Shown here: positions 9,927 through 19,026 of the stretch, in pieces
Layout of the letters: each line of letters begins with the position of its first letter
Numbering within the stretch: the stretch's first letter is position 1
Origin: an uncultured Paracoccaceae bacterium
GTDB lineage: Bacteria > Pseudomonadota > Alphaproteobacteria > Rhodobacterales > Rhodobacteraceae
DNA length: 64,000 nt
Assembly: GCA_951812615.1 (NCBI GenBank)
Contig: CATOSU010000002.1
Span: 1-64,000 of the forward strand
Direction: 5' to 3'
Notes under the pieces: generated by a model
What the model saw: the letters and a program-made list of their open reading frames with translations, nothing else
What the model was told of the DNA's origin: nothing
The model's database searches: none
Program-made: the position numbers and the translations under genes

Positions 9927-10946
9927 TCAGGAATAGTTGGAGAACCGGGATTGGCCGAACATCTTGCGATGTTCCGCAGGGGTCAGTCCAGTCCTTCGCT
10001 TGAACAACCGCCTGAACGACGGCGTATCGAGATAGCCAACTGCCTCTCCGACATCTGCAACCGAGGACCCGGTTGTTTCAAGCAGCTGCCGAGCTTCTTC
10101 AATTCGCAGTGCCAAAATGTAGTCTTGCGGTGATTTGTTGGTAGCTTTGCGGAAGCGTCGTGCAAATGTTGTTGGCGGCAAACCAGAGCGTTTTGCCATT
10201 TCGCCGACCGGGTTATCGGTCGCGTAGTGATCGGCAATCCATTCCTGAGCCTGAGCAATAATTGCATCGGCGTGGGGCGTCGCTGTGATCAATGAACTGA
10301 ACGGAGACTGAAGTTCTCCGCGGTTGGCCATAAGCCAGACTTTTGCGGCCCGAACTGCCCTTTGTGGACCGCCATAATGCGCGATTAGGAACGTGGCAAG
10401 TTCTTGCCACCCTGTTGTCCCGCCCGACGTAACAGGGCCGTGGGACGCATCGGCAAAGCACAGGCCGCGGTCGGTGCGAAGCCGCACGGTAGGATAGAAC
10501 CGCCGGAACAGGCCTTCCCAGGCCCAGTGGGTCGTCGCTTCAACCCCATCCAAAATACCAATTTCCGCCAAATAGACCGCGCCCGTACAGGCTGACACGA
10601 TACGCGTCTTGGCCAAGTCGCGTTCAGCAAGCCACGCCAAACAAGGGTGTTGTTTGGGATCAAGCCGGCCGTGCGGTGAAAGCGTCAGTCCAGGTACGAC
10701 AACAATATCCGCTTCGTCTGCGTTCTGAAATGCTTGGTCTGGTGCGATCCGCACGCCACTTCCGCAACGAAACCCCTCGATGTCCGGGCCAACGAGGCTG
10801 ACTTCAAACACCGGCTCAGGCTCATCGCCGCTCACCAGATGTTCCCAGTCCCGCCCTGCAGCCACCAAAGTGTCATACAAGCCAAACACGCTGGATGCGC
10901 TGGTTTCTGGAGTTGCAACGATCTGAACTGACAAGGGCATGGCCAA
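9927..10946 (-). CDS. GlxA-type AraC-family regulator with DJ-1/PfpI domain
   Basis: The protein (339 residues) joins an N-terminal DJ-1/PfpI glutamine-amidotransferase-like domain (about 5-190; VVVPGLTLSP and nucleophile-elbow-like SACTGAVYLAE) to a C-terminal AraC double helix-turn-helix (about 225-325; MAKRSGLPPTTFARRFRKAT and GYLDTPSFRRLFKRRTGLTP). Proteins of this build (GlxA, GbdR, CdhR) often control catabolism of quaternary amines or arginine; the effector here cannot be read from sequence. It may control the DUF3604 gene downstream, or the small gene diverging from it. Confidence 0.85.
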   Translation of the reverse strand: MAMPLSVQIVATPETSASSVFGLYDTLVAAGRDWEHLVSGDEPEPVFEVSLVGPDIEGFRCGSGVRIAPDQAFQNADEADIVVVPGLTLSPHGRLDPKQHPCLAWLAERDLAKTRIVSACTGAVYLAEIGILDGVEATTHWAWEGLFRRFYPTVRLRTDRGLCFADASHGPVTSGGTTGWQELATFLIAHYGGPQRAVRAAKVWLMANRGELQSPFSSLITATPHADAIIAQAQEWIADHYATDNPVGEMAKRSGLPPTTFARRFRKATNKSPQDYILALRIEEARQLLETTGSSVADVGEAVGYLDTPSFRRLFKRRTGLTPAEHRKMFGQSRFSNYS

Positions 10947-11052
10947 TATACCAGCAGTGGTGAATTTGCCCCCTTTTTAACCATTCCGCCGCTCACGCCC
11001 AACGAAAAATGTCGCGCAGTCTTCAAGCATTCGTAGTCCGCAGGAGGATTTT

Positions 11053-11244
11053 GTGAAGATGAACGCAGTTTGGGAACTATTTTTCGACACTGAAAAGCCG
11101 ATCTTTCCGAAGAGGTTCGCCAAAGAAGAATTCAGCCTAACGGATGACCAAGGAAGGGGAGCCGGCAACTGCAAAGTTACAGAAGAGGTGTGGAAATCGG
11201 TGATCTATCTTGGACCAGGCGGTCCGCTGGTGAGAGACCACTAG
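11053..11244 (+). CDS. Small hypothetical protein
   Basis: A 63-codon frame starts at GTG 11053 (or ATG 11059) with a consensus AGGAGG at 11042-11047, the main reason to believe it is translated. The product (MKMNAVWELFFDTEKPIFPKRF at the start) has no signal peptide, membrane segment or motif I recognise. It diverges from the GlxA-type regulator. It could be the head of a decayed longer gene, because 11245-11500 shows only broken coding potential. Confidence 0.4.
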   Translation: MKMNAVWELFFDTEKPIFPKRFAKEEFSLTDDQGRGAGNCKVTEEVWKSVIYLGPGGPLVRDH

Positions 11245-11502
11245 TTCGAGCAATTTCGATGCCCGCTTCGTCCGCAACTCGGTCACCGTCGTCTTCGATT
11301 TCGCTGCAGCTCGCCTGAGCGTTCGCTCCTACCGCTGCGTGGCAGCGTGAATTTCTGTGCAGTTGCGGAGACAAAAAATTCTGCGCGCGCGTTCCCCGGA
11401 AATTCGCACCGACCGCATCGGGCTCTCAACCGTCGTTGGCGGGGTCTTGACGGTCCGTCCGGTCTTGGAAAGCGAACGGTACCTTGTGCCGTTCGCCGAT
11501 CA

Positions 11503-12135
11503 TTACATGTCTATCTTCTCGGCGATTGCCAACGCATCTTCGAGCTCGACGCCGAGGTATCGAACCGTGCTGTCGACCTTGGTGTGTCCTAGCAAGAGCT
11601 GGACCGCACGAAGGTTGCCGGTCTTTCGATAGATTTGAGCGGCCTTGGTGCGTCTCAGCGAATGCGTGCCGTATCCGCTCGGGTCCAGGCCGATCGCCAA
11701 TACCCAGTCCCTGACAAGCCGCGCGTACTGCCGGGTCGATACATGCGGTCGATCGTGGATCCTGCTGGGAAACAGAAACGCACACTCGAGCATCTCGGGA
11801 GACGAAACCCAGTTCCAGATGGACTCACGCGTGTTTTCAGAGACCTCGAACTGGACCGGTCGTTGTGTCTTGCTTTGGATGACCGAAACGCGGTCTCGGA
11901 CGCTTTCCCCAACAACGAGGTCGGCGACCTTCAACCGGACGAGATCGCAGCCACGCAACTTGCTGTCGATCGCGAGGTTGAACAGAGCCAGGTCCCTGAG
12001 ATTGCCCGCCAGTTCGAGGCGGGCGCGAATCGCCCAGACCTGCTTTGGGAGCAGCGGGCGTTTCTGGCCAACAAGCCGCCCCTTGTTCCACGGGCGGCGC
12101 TTCGGTTTGACAGCGGGGAGTTGGACTTTGGACAT
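11503..12135 (-). CDS. Short tyrosine-type recombinase/integrase
   Basis: This 210-residue protein is essentially only the catalytic domain of a tyrosine recombinase. It has the first arginine region in DSKLRGCDLVRLK (about 57-69), the box-II signature THSLRRTKAA (about 155), LLGHTKVDSTVRYLG with the nucleophile tyrosine near 193, and a short C-terminal tail. The N-terminal core-binding domain is missing or reduced to a basic segment (KPKRRPWNKGR). Compact integrases of this kind are frequent in alphaproteobacterial accessory DNA. It may mark the end of a small island, but no att repeats were found. Confidence 0.85.
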   Translation of the reverse strand: MSKVQLPAVKPKRRPWNKGRLVGQKRPLLPKQVWAIRARLELAGNLRDLALFNLAIDSKLRGCDLVRLKVADLVVGESVRDRVSVIQSKTQRPVQFEVSENTRESIWNWVSSPEMLECAFLFPSRIHDRPHVSTRQYARLVRDWVLAIGLDPSGYGTHSLRRTKAAQIYRKTGNLRAVQLLLGHTKVDSTVRYLGVELEDALAIAEKIDM

Positions 12136-12464
12136 GAGATTTCCTCAACCCGTCCCTCCCGCTCCAGGCGTCGACACCGTGTAGACGGGGTGATTCTAGC
12201 TCAGACCGTGAATGGCCGGTTCCGAATCCGAGGTTTTGTTGCATGCTGCTGCATCGCCGCAAGGCGGCTGTGAGCCCATTGCTGCCGATCCAAACTCAGT
12301 GAAATCCTGTGCGGGGCGTACAAAGAGCCAATTGAAACCGTCTTCACTGCATCAACAAAAGGGGTTCTGCGGGGCCAGAGAATATTTGGCGCGCAGGGGT
12401 AAGAACCCGCAGGTATCACCATCTATCGTCCTTCCGACTTGAGTGATCCAGGCGAGGACGAAAC
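12136..12464. other. Intergenic region, 329 bp
   Basis: This stretch lies between the integrase and the first exported paralog and contains the divergent promoters. CGCCGCAAGGCGG near 12253-12265 is a small palindrome. The sequence resembles the flank of such integrases rather than a coding region. I found no direct repeat that would define an attachment site. Confidence 0.35.
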
Positions 12465-13193
12465 ATGCTGATGAAAACCAGAACACGATTCAGGCTTTTG
12501 GCTATGGCAACTCTTGCGGTCCTGGTTCCGGCCGCGCCGGTGGCCGCCGGGGATTGGGACCCCAAATTCGACGAAAGTCTCGCTATCGAATACCTGATGG
12601 AAGACATCCGCGACATGCGGTTTTGCGAGATGCTGCCGATACTTCCGGGAAAAACCCCGGCCTACAACACCTCAGGTCTGAGGGGCGGTTGCCCGGCCGA
12701 CAAGTGGGATGCGCTGGATGTCGAGGCGCTCAAGGCGGAATTTGGTGTCGACGGGTTTATTCCGAACGGCCCGAAATACTGGATGATGGACGCCCAGAAA
12801 CTGACCCTCGGCGGGGTGCGCGAATTCGGGGGCATCAAGTCGCAATGGGTTGGTTGGGCACCGACGGCCGGGCTGAATGAAGAAGGCGGCGTTCCCTATC
12901 AGACCTTCCACCCCCAGAAGACCCAGTACATGGTTTATGACAGCGGCAAGAAGGTCTTTGAACTCGTCAGCCCGGACGGCGATCATTTCGTGCTGCAGGC
13001 CCATGCCGCACAATTCTCCATGGAAGACCTCGAAACTCTTGGCGACCGGTTTCAGAACCTGCCGGACGGCTGGTCCTGGAACGTGCGGGTGCTGGAAGAG
13101 AGCCTGATCCTCGATCTCAAGCCGGGTGAAATCACCGGCATTGGCGATGAGTTCTACCAGTACTACACGCGCATTCCCGACGATCAGCTGTAA
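12465..13193 (+). CDS. Exported protein of unknown function (tandem paralog 1)
   Basis: This 242-residue protein starts with a signal peptide (RLLAMATLAVLVPAAPVAAG, cleavage near residue 28), so it is periplasmic or secreted. GAGGA lies seven bases before the ATG. Conserved with the next gene are RDMRFCEM, AYNTS, CPADKWDALD, NGPKYWMMDAQ, LNEEGG.PY, YDSGKKVFELV, FVLQA, LPDGWSWNVRVLEE and a final GIGDEFYQYYTRI. Two Cys could form a disulfide. I do not recognise the family. It forms a set with its paralog, a porin and an AraC regulator. Confidence 0.75.
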   Translation: MLMKTRTRFRLLAMATLAVLVPAAPVAAGDWDPKFDESLAIEYLMEDIRDMRFCEMLPILPGKTPAYNTSGLRGGCPADKWDALDVEALKAEFGVDGFIPNGPKYWMMDAQKLTLGGVREFGGIKSQWVGWAPTAGLNEEGGVPYQTFHPQKTQYMVYDSGKKVFELVSPDGDHFVLQAHAAQFSMEDLETLGDRFQNLPDGWSWNVRVLEESLILDLKPGEITGIGDEFYQYYTRIPDDQL

Positions 13194-13203
13194 CCGGACA
13201 GTG

Positions 13204-13240
13204 AACCGTGCCAGCCTTAAGGTTGGCACGGTTGCGTTTT
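13204..13240 (+). terminator. Terminator or attenuator hairpin between the tandem paralogs
   Basis: A 13-bp stem (AACCGTGCCAGCC pairing with GGTTGGCACGGTT, one G-T wobble) with a TTAA loop is followed by GCGTTTT. It begins ten bases after the stop of paralog 1 and ends 24 bases before the ATG of paralog 2. The T-run is short, so partial termination that lowers expression of the downstream gene is as likely as a full stop. Confidence 0.6.
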
Positions 13241-13264
13241 GGTACATTGAAGAGAGAAACACAG

Positions 13265-13957
13265 ATGAAACGAATACTCGCGATTGCTGCGGCTCTTGCT
13301 GCGACCATTGGTTTGTCCGTCGAAGCCAAAGACCTGACGGGCGACAGAGTCACCGAAACCGTGAATCTCAGTGACACTCGCAACCTGCGTTTCTGCGAAA
13401 TGATCGTGATCGGCCCGCAGGTTGCCGAAGCCTACAACACATCGGCCAACAATGATTGTCCACCGGACCAGTGGGCCACGCTCGACAAGGATGCGCTGAG
13501 CGCCGAGTACGATGCTGTCGGCATGCTGCTGAACGGTCCGAAATACTGGATGATGGACGCGCAAACCCTGCAGTTCGGCGGCACGCAAAATTTTGGCGGC
13601 ATGGAAGCGCGATGGGCGGCGACACTGCCATCGGCCAGCCTGTCCGAAGAAGGCGGCGACCCTTACGTGATCTTCAGGCCAAACAAGGTGCAGAAGATGA
13701 TCTATCAGGCCGGCAAGAAAGTATACGAGATCGTCGATGCCGATGGTCATGCCTATGTTCTGCAGGCCCGGGGACCGAAATTCAGCCTGGATGAGCTCGA
13801 CAGGATGGGAGAGCACATGAAGGCGCTGCCCCAGGGCTGGTCCTACCGCGTGCGAGTACTGGAACAGGATCTTGTATTGGACCTCGATCCGTCCCGTGCG
13901 ACAATCCACGGCGTCGGCGACGAATTCTTCCAGTATTACACCCGCATCTCGGACTAA
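13265..13957 (+). CDS. Exported protein of unknown function (tandem paralog 2)
   Basis: This 230-residue protein begins MKRILAIAAALAATIGLSVEA, a clear signal peptide; the longer frame from 13208 lacks this logic and overlaps the upstream hairpin. It aligns end to end with the preceding gene: NLRFCEM, AYNTS, CPPDQWATLD, NGPKYWMMDAQ, LSEEGGDPY, YQAGKKVYEIV, YVLQARG, LPQGWSYRVRVLEQ and GVGDEFFQYYTRI. A local duplication followed by divergence is the simplest origin. The function is unknown; the shared Cys pair and NGPKYWMMDAQ block are the parts to test. Confidence 0.75.
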   Translation: MKRILAIAAALAATIGLSVEAKDLTGDRVTETVNLSDTRNLRFCEMIVIGPQVAEAYNTSANNDCPPDQWATLDKDALSAEYDAVGMLLNGPKYWMMDAQTLQFGGTQNFGGMEARWAATLPSASLSEEGGDPYVIFRPNKVQKMIYQAGKKVYEIVDADGHAYVLQARGPKFSLDELDRMGEHMKALPQGWSYRVRVLEQDLVLDLDPSRATIHGVGDEFFQYYTRISD

Positions 13958-13984
13958 CGGCACAGCCTTGACCGAGCGAAAGAC

Positions 13985-15310
13985 ATGACATCGCAGATGA
14001 AAACCGACTTGCAGCGGCCATCGGCTGAGTCGGCTGCAGCCAAGCGCAGGTCGATCTGTGATCTGCCTGCCAGGGCCGGTGCATTGATCCTGCTTGCAGG
14101 GCTGTTGTCTTCGCCCGCACTTGCCGAGTCGCGCTCCGGCTATGGCCCGACCCCGTCGCTCGAAAGCGGAGACAGTGTTACCGAGGACATCCATCAGGAT
14201 GATATCGATGCCGGTTCGGCATTCCGGTTTCCGGACCAGCCGCTGAAACCCTGGTTCGATGCAAAACGCCGTTGGAACGAGAAATACGGGCTGAAACTGA
14301 ACTTCAGCTATCAGACGCTGTACCAGGATTCGAGCAATACGACTGGCGCCAACGAAGCCGGCGCAGGGCGCGGAGAAATCAACGGCTCCTGGACCCTGGT
14401 GGGCCGCGGCTCGCCAAACGAGGGCCGCCTGACGTTCCGGATCGAGAACCGGACCAAATTCGGCACAGTTGTCACTCCGCAAACGCTGGGAAACCAATTC
14501 GGCAGCGCCACCATTGTCGGAACCGGTTTCAGCGATTTCGGCTTCAACCTTTCGGAACTTGCCTGGCGCCAGTCCGTCATGAACGGCCGGTTGATGTTTG
14601 TCTTCGGGAAAATCAGTGCTGCCGGCTGGTATGGCGGCCATTTGCTGTCTTCGCCGAAGCGCGGGTTTCAGAACACCGCGTTTCTCGGCAGCAACACCCG
14701 TGCCTTCCCGGGGCGCGGATTCGGCGGGGGTGTGGGATACCGGATTTCGAACAATTACCTTGTTTCCGCCGGCATACACGACGCAAACGCCAAGACATCG
14801 CAAAGCCCATTCGATTCGATTGGCCAGAAGGAGTTCCACTACGATCTGGAGTTCCGGTGGCTCCCGAACGGACTGGAAAACGCCCGCTGGGACCAGGTCC
14901 GATTGCATGTCTGGCATCAGGACGAAAAAACCGCCAAGGGAACCCCGGCAGGCACCGGGGCAAATCTGGTTGCCAGCCATCGGGTCAATGACAGGTTTCT
15001 GCCGTTCCTGATTGCCGGTATCTCTGATGGCAAGGCATCAACGTTCAAGCGGGATGTCGCCGTGGGGCTCGGGATCGGCTTTGACACCACGGCTGCCAAG
15101 GCCCGAGATACTCTGGGGATTGCCATTGCCTGGGGAGAGCCGTCCGACCGGGCGCTGCAGGATCAGATCACCAGCGAGGTTTTCTACCGCTTCCAGCTAT
15201 TGGACAACTTCGCCATCACCCCGTCCGTACAGTGGATCAAAAACCCCACCTACAACCCGGCCCGGACAACAGTGACCGTTGTCGGACTGCGCATGCGGGT
15301 AACGTTCTGA
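13985..15310 (+). CDS. OprB-like carbohydrate-selective porin
   Basis: This 441-residue outer-membrane protein has a signal region (ARAGALILLAGLLSSPALA, cleavage near residue 48 after a long charged leader). The body alternates short amphipathic strands as in a beta-barrel and ends in Phe (VGLRMRVTF), the usual outer-membrane insertion signal. GLKLNFSYQTLYQ, FRIENRTKFGT, LAWRQS and FVFGKI match the carbohydrate porin OprB family. It follows the paralog pair by 27 bases, so the three may be co-transcribed. The substrate is unknown. The leader is unusually long; an internal start (MKTDLQ, residue 5) is possible. Confidence 0.8.
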   Translation: MTSQMKTDLQRPSAESAAAKRRSICDLPARAGALILLAGLLSSPALAESRSGYGPTPSLESGDSVTEDIHQDDIDAGSAFRFPDQPLKPWFDAKRRWNEKYGLKLNFSYQTLYQDSSNTTGANEAGAGRGEINGSWTLVGRGSPNEGRLTFRIENRTKFGTVVTPQTLGNQFGSATIVGTGFSDFGFNLSELAWRQSVMNGRLMFVFGKISAAGWYGGHLLSSPKRGFQNTAFLGSNTRAFPGRGFGGGVGYRISNNYLVSAGIHDANAKTSQSPFDSIGQKEFHYDLEFRWLPNGLENARWDQVRLHVWHQDEKTAKGTPAGTGANLVASHRVNDRFLPFLIAGISDGKASTFKRDVAVGLGIGFDTTAAKARDTLGIAIAWGEPSDRALQDQITSEVFYRFQLLDNFAITPSVQWIKNPTYNPARTTVTVVGLRMRVTF

Positions 15311-15366
15311 TACCGGTAGGCACAACAGCAGGCGCCCGGAACTGAAACAGGGTTGAGAACAGGCAA

Positions 15367-16374
15367 ATGTCCGCACCGATTCCAACAGTAAGAGCGGCCA
15401 GTCTTCTCCCCATGGTGGTCTGGTTGAACCAACAGGGCAAGTCGGTCGAGCGAGCACTGGCAGGTGCTGAGTTGTCTTATGCCGCGGCAGAAAACCCGAT
15501 GCAGGCGATCCCACTCAGAAACGTGGCGCGTCTGCTGACCGAAATGGCGCACGACCACGGTCCGGACCTTCCAGCGCGCGTTGTTGCGGAAACGACGGCC
15601 ATTACAGGCGCAATGATCGGCTCCTACATTGCACGGGCACGGACACCACGCGGCGCGGTGGCGTCCGTGTCCCTGGCCTTGCCACATTTTTCGTCCCACG
15701 AACACCTGAGTCTCGAGCCGGGATCAGAGCGGTCCAGGATCCGACATTTCTGGGCCATGACGTTTGACACCGAAACGCTGCATTATCTGCAGCAGTTCAC
15801 CTGCGCCATGACGGACCAGATCCTCAGGCAAGTGCCCGATTCTGGTCCCGACCTGCCACGGTTCAGCGTTCTGCCACACCCGGTGGCCGGTCTCAACTTC
15901 ATGAAGAACCACTTCCGCTGCGACCTGGCTGCCGGCGGGCGGGTCTTGGTGATGGATGTGGCGAATGCCCTGCTCGATGCCCCGTTCAGAAACGCGATGC
16001 CGCCCGATACGCCTTTGCCCAGCCCCCCGGCTATCGAAACCTTGCGCGCAACCGGGGATTTGGCGGGGACTGCGAGGCTGTTGATACGCTCGATGCTGGA
16101 AGTCGGAACACCGACGGTGGAGGATTTGGCTCTCGCCGCCGGGCTGAGCAAACGGACTCTGCAGAGGAACCTGAGATCCCAGCGTACAAGTTTCTCGCAG
16201 CTTCTGGATGCAGTCCGAAAAGACGCTGCCATCGAATGGTTGGAACTGGACGCCGGAAATCTGGCGGAGTTATCCTACTCGCTGGGCTTTGCTCATCCAT
16301 CGGCCTTTACGCGGGCCATGCACAGGTGGGTTGGAACCTCTCCCAGCGATCACCGGAACAGATCGAAGGAATGA
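15367..16374 (+). CDS. AraC-family regulator
   Basis: This 335-residue protein has an N-terminal ligand-binding-like domain of the type found in OruR/ArgR-like AraC proteins (about 5-190) and a C-terminal AraC helix-turn-helix pair (about 245-330; VEDLALAAGLSKRTLQRNLRSQ and LAELSYSLGFAHPSAFTRAMHRWVGTSP). It lies 56 bases after the porin on the same strand and is the obvious candidate to regulate the porin and the paralog pair. The inducer is unknown. Confidence 0.85.
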   Translation: MSAPIPTVRAASLLPMVVWLNQQGKSVERALAGAELSYAAAENPMQAIPLRNVARLLTEMAHDHGPDLPARVVAETTAITGAMIGSYIARARTPRGAVASVSLALPHFSSHEHLSLEPGSERSRIRHFWAMTFDTETLHYLQQFTCAMTDQILRQVPDSGPDLPRFSVLPHPVAGLNFMKNHFRCDLAAGGRVLVMDVANALLDAPFRNAMPPDTPLPSPPAIETLRATGDLAGTARLLIRSMLEVGTPTVEDLALAAGLSKRTLQRNLRSQRTSFSQLLDAVRKDAAIEWLELDAGNLAELSYSLGFAHPSAFTRAMHRWVGTSPSDHRNRSKE

Positions 16375-16542
16375 AATCAGCGTGTGCGGCGTGATGTAAT
16401 CCGAACAAAGTGGCGTTTTCTGCAACAGCGAACGCCGTAAGCAAAAGTCCGCTTGGTCCGCATAGCTGCCCCTTGGACCTTTATCCGAGCGACCGAGGGC
16501 GCACCAGAGGCAGACTGGGACTCTTATGTCAGGTGGCGAACA

Positions 16543-16718
16543 CTAGTCATTGAAGGTTTCCAAATCGACAAACCCATACCAGGGGTTCCAGTTGTCCGAC
16601 ACGGAGACGAGCTTCTTTGTCGACGCAAACTCGAAGTAAGCGCTTTTAAGCTGCTCAAGTTTTTCGGGGAAGTCTTCGTTCAGCGGTTTGGTTTCGCCAG
16701 GATCGTTTCGAATGTCAT
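16543..16718 (-). pseudogene. Arylsulfatase, 3' fragment separated by IS insertion
   Basis: Read on the minus strand this segment gives the final 58 or so codons of a sulfatase, with RNDPGETKPL and ending LETFND followed by TAG at 16543-16545. It is in frame with the large fragment at 19368-20979 once the insertion 16719-19367 and one copy of the CAT duplication are removed: the joined sequence reads NLYDIRNDPGET, the normal C-terminal sulfatase motif. The fragment alone has no start and is not functional. Confidence 0.88.
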
Positions 16719-16780
16719 TGAAGTGGTCCCACCTTCTCGGACAGTTTTGCAGCGTTTCTAAGGTGTATCGGGTTTAGGTT

Positions 16781-17203
16781 TCATGCTGCTTTTTGCTCTG
16801 CCACGCCAGCCCAATATGCGTCGTCCGGGGTCTGTCGATCAAGCGCGGAATGGGGGCGTTTGGTGTTATAGAACGTCATCCACTGTTTGATGACACAACG
16901 GGCTTGGAACCCATCTTGGATTTCTTCCAGATAGATCGCCTCCTGTTTCAGTGATCTCCAGAGGCGCTCAATGAAGATGTTGTCGAGATATCTGCCGCGC
17001 CCATCCATTGAGATACGCACTCCGGCCTCAGTCAGCGTCGTGATCCAGGTCGATCCGGTGAACTGCGATCCTTGATCCGTATTCATGATCTCGGGCGGGC
17101 CGTAGTTGGCAATGGCCTCGTTCAATGCCTCGACACAGAAGTCGGCGTGCATTGTGTTCGACAGCCGCCAGCTCAGCACCTTCCGTGTCGCCCAGTCCAT
17201 GAT
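16781..17203 (-). pseudogene. IS3 transposase OrfB, C-terminal part
   Basis: This is the downstream part of OrfB, reading from MDWATRKVLSW to the stop. It carries the second and third DDE residues (NTDQGSQF and the E of IERLWRSLKQE). It is cut from its N-terminal part by the IS256 element; the two join in frame as VAIMDWATR when the insert and one copy of TCCATGAT are removed. Frames that extend left of 17204 run into IS256 sequence. Confidence 0.9.
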
Positions 17204-18586
17204 GAGATATGGTTGAAAGTTGGTGATGGCCCCTGAGGGGCGGCATATCAAGGCGGTGCTGAAGCGCCGTCAATTCTCAAGAGAAAGGGATATGCCACAT
17301 GTCGAAATCTACCGTTGTTCCATTCGAGCTACCATCGGAATTTTCACCTGATCCGCTGACTGAGGTCATTCAGTTCGGGGCACGCGAGCTGTTGCGAACG
17401 GCTGTGCAGGCTGAGGTTGCCGGTTTCATGGCGGTTCACGCGCAGCTTCTGGACGAGGAAGGTCGCCAGCGTCTGGTGCGCCACGGGTTCCTGCCGGAGC
17501 GCGAGGTGATGACCGGGATCGGCACGGTGCCCGTTCAGGTGCCCCGGGTCCGCGACCGGGGTGCGAACATCGATGGCAGCAAGATCAGGTTCCGTTCATC
17601 CTTGGTGCCGCCGTATCTACGCAAAGCGAAGTCCGTCGAGGAGCTGCTGCCCTGGCTTTACCTGAAGGGCATTTCAACGGGGGACTTCAGCGAGGCGCTG
17701 GCCGCCCTTTTGGGGCCGGATGCAGAGGGGCTGTCAGCCTCCACGATCACGCGACTGAAGGCGACCTGGTGGGACGAGTATGAAGCCTGGCGCAAGCGTG
17801 ACCTGTCGGGCAAGCGCTATGTCTACATCTGGGCGGACGGGGTCTGCTTCACGCCCCGTTTGGACGGGGATCGTCAATGTATGTTGGTGATTATCGGCGC
17901 TGACGAGTACGGAGAAAAGGACGTTTTGAGCATCATGGACGGATTCCGGGAGAACGCGGACAGCTGGCGGGACCTGTTACGCGGTCTGAGGAAACGCGGC
18001 CTGACGGTGCCGCCCGAGCTTGCTGTCGGTGATGGCGCGCTTGGGTTCTGGACGGCGCTGCGGGATGTCTATCCGACCACCCGTGAGCAGCGGTGCTGGG
18101 TCCACAAGACGGCCAATGTAACGGGCGCGATGCCCAAGTCGCTGCGGGAAAAAGCCAAGGCCGATCTGCAGGATATTTGGATGGCCGAGACGAAGAAGGA
18201 AGCCAATGCGGCCTTCGATCTCTTCGTGGAAACCTACGGCCTGAAATACGAGCGGGCCGTGGCCAGGCTGGTCAAGGACCGCGACGTGTTGCTGACCTTC
18301 TATGACTTCCCGGCCGAACACTGGAAACACATCCGGACCACGAACCCGATCGAAAGCGTCTTTGCCACGGTCCGCAACCGAACGCGCAAAACCAAAGGAT
18401 GCCTGAACCGCAAGACCGCCCTCGCCATGGTCTTCAGGTTGATGATGTCGGCCAAGAAGAAGTGGAGGAAGATCTCAGGGCCAAACCGTCTGCCCGAAGT
18501 GATCCAGGGGATTGCCTTCAAGGACGGGATCAGGCAACGTCAAAACGCCGCCTGATCACGCCGTCACCAACTTTTGGGCATAACTC
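17204..18586 (+). mobile_element. IS256-family insertion sequence, complete
   Basis: This 1383-bp element has imperfect 26-bp terminal inverted repeats (20 of 26 identical, sharing AAAGTTGGTGA) and an 8-bp target duplication TCCATGAT at 17196-17203 and 18587-18594. It sits inside orfB of an IS3-family element, on the opposite strand. The transposase is intact and both ends are present, so it may still move. Confidence 0.93.
17299..18555 (+). CDS. IS256-family transposase
   Basis: This 418-residue transposase of the mutator type has the DDE residues in YIWADGVCF (about 173), AVGDGALGFW (about 241) and the conserved C-terminal NPIESVFATVRNRTRKTKG (about 349). The frame is undamaged and of normal length. 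AGAAAGGGATATGCCAC before the ATG supplies a purine-rich ribosome binding site. It is the only gene of its element. Confidence 0.95.
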   Translation: MSKSTVVPFELPSEFSPDPLTEVIQFGARELLRTAVQAEVAGFMAVHAQLLDEEGRQRLVRHGFLPEREVMTGIGTVPVQVPRVRDRGANIDGSKIRFRSSLVPPYLRKAKSVEELLPWLYLKGISTGDFSEALAALLGPDAEGLSASTITRLKATWWDEYEAWRKRDLSGKRYVYIWADGVCFTPRLDGDRQCMLVIIGADEYGEKDVLSIMDGFRENADSWRDLLRGLRKRGLTVPPELAVGDGALGFWTALRDVYPTTREQRCWVHKTANVTGAMPKSLREKAKADLQDIWMAETKKEANAAFDLFVETYGLKYERAVARLVKDRDVLLTFYDFPAEHWKHIRTTNPIESVFATVRNRTRKTKGCLNRKTALAMVFRLMMSAKKKWRKISGPNRLPEVIQGIAFKDGIRQRQNAA

Positions 18587-19026
18587 TCCATGATGGCAAC
18601 CAGATACAAGAAGCCGTTCTTGACCGGCACAAAGGTGATATCGGCGCACCGGACCTGGTTGGGCCGATCGATGTTCATCTTCCTCAGCAGGTACGGGAAG
18701 ACCGGATGCTGGGGATGCCGCTGGCTGGTCCTGGGGCGTTTGTAGATCGCTTCCAGCCCCATCTTGGCCATCAGCCGCCTGACTCGATGCCGTCCAACAA
18801 CGATCCTTTCCCGGCGCAGAAAGGCCGCGATCTGGCGGCTGCCGAAGAACGGATATTTGGTGAACACGCGATCAATCTCTTTCATTATCGCCAGCGTGTT
18901 CGCGTTGATGCCGACCGGTGTATAGTAGAATGCCGGCCGGCTCAGGCGCACCAGCTTGCATTGCTGGCTGACACTTAGTTCGGGATGGCCCCGCTTGATC
19001 ATCGCGCGTTTCTTCTCGGGGCTCAT
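18587..19026 (-). pseudogene. IS3 transposase OrfB, N-terminal part
   Basis: This part starts MSPEKKRAMIKRGHPELSVSQQ and includes the HTH_21-like region (RQIAAFLRRERIVVGRHRVRRLM) and the first catalytic aspartate in VRCADITFVP. It then runs into the IS256 right end after YLVAIM. The start overlaps the orfA stop by four bases; IS3 elements usually make the active protein by a -1 frameshift here. Without its C-terminal part it cannot transpose. Confidence 0.9.

Noticed and set aside
11245-11502. Possible gene between the small hypothetical and the integrase
   Set aside because: Frames on both strands are short, lack ribosome binding sites and give no recognisable protein; at most a decayed remnant.
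11503-12464. Integrase as part of a prophage
   Set aside because: No phage structural, replication or lysis genes are nearby, and no att repeats were found.
16453-16761. 102-codon plus-strand frame before the IS3 element
   Set aside because: It is the antisense of the sulfatase 3' fragment and runs into the IS end.
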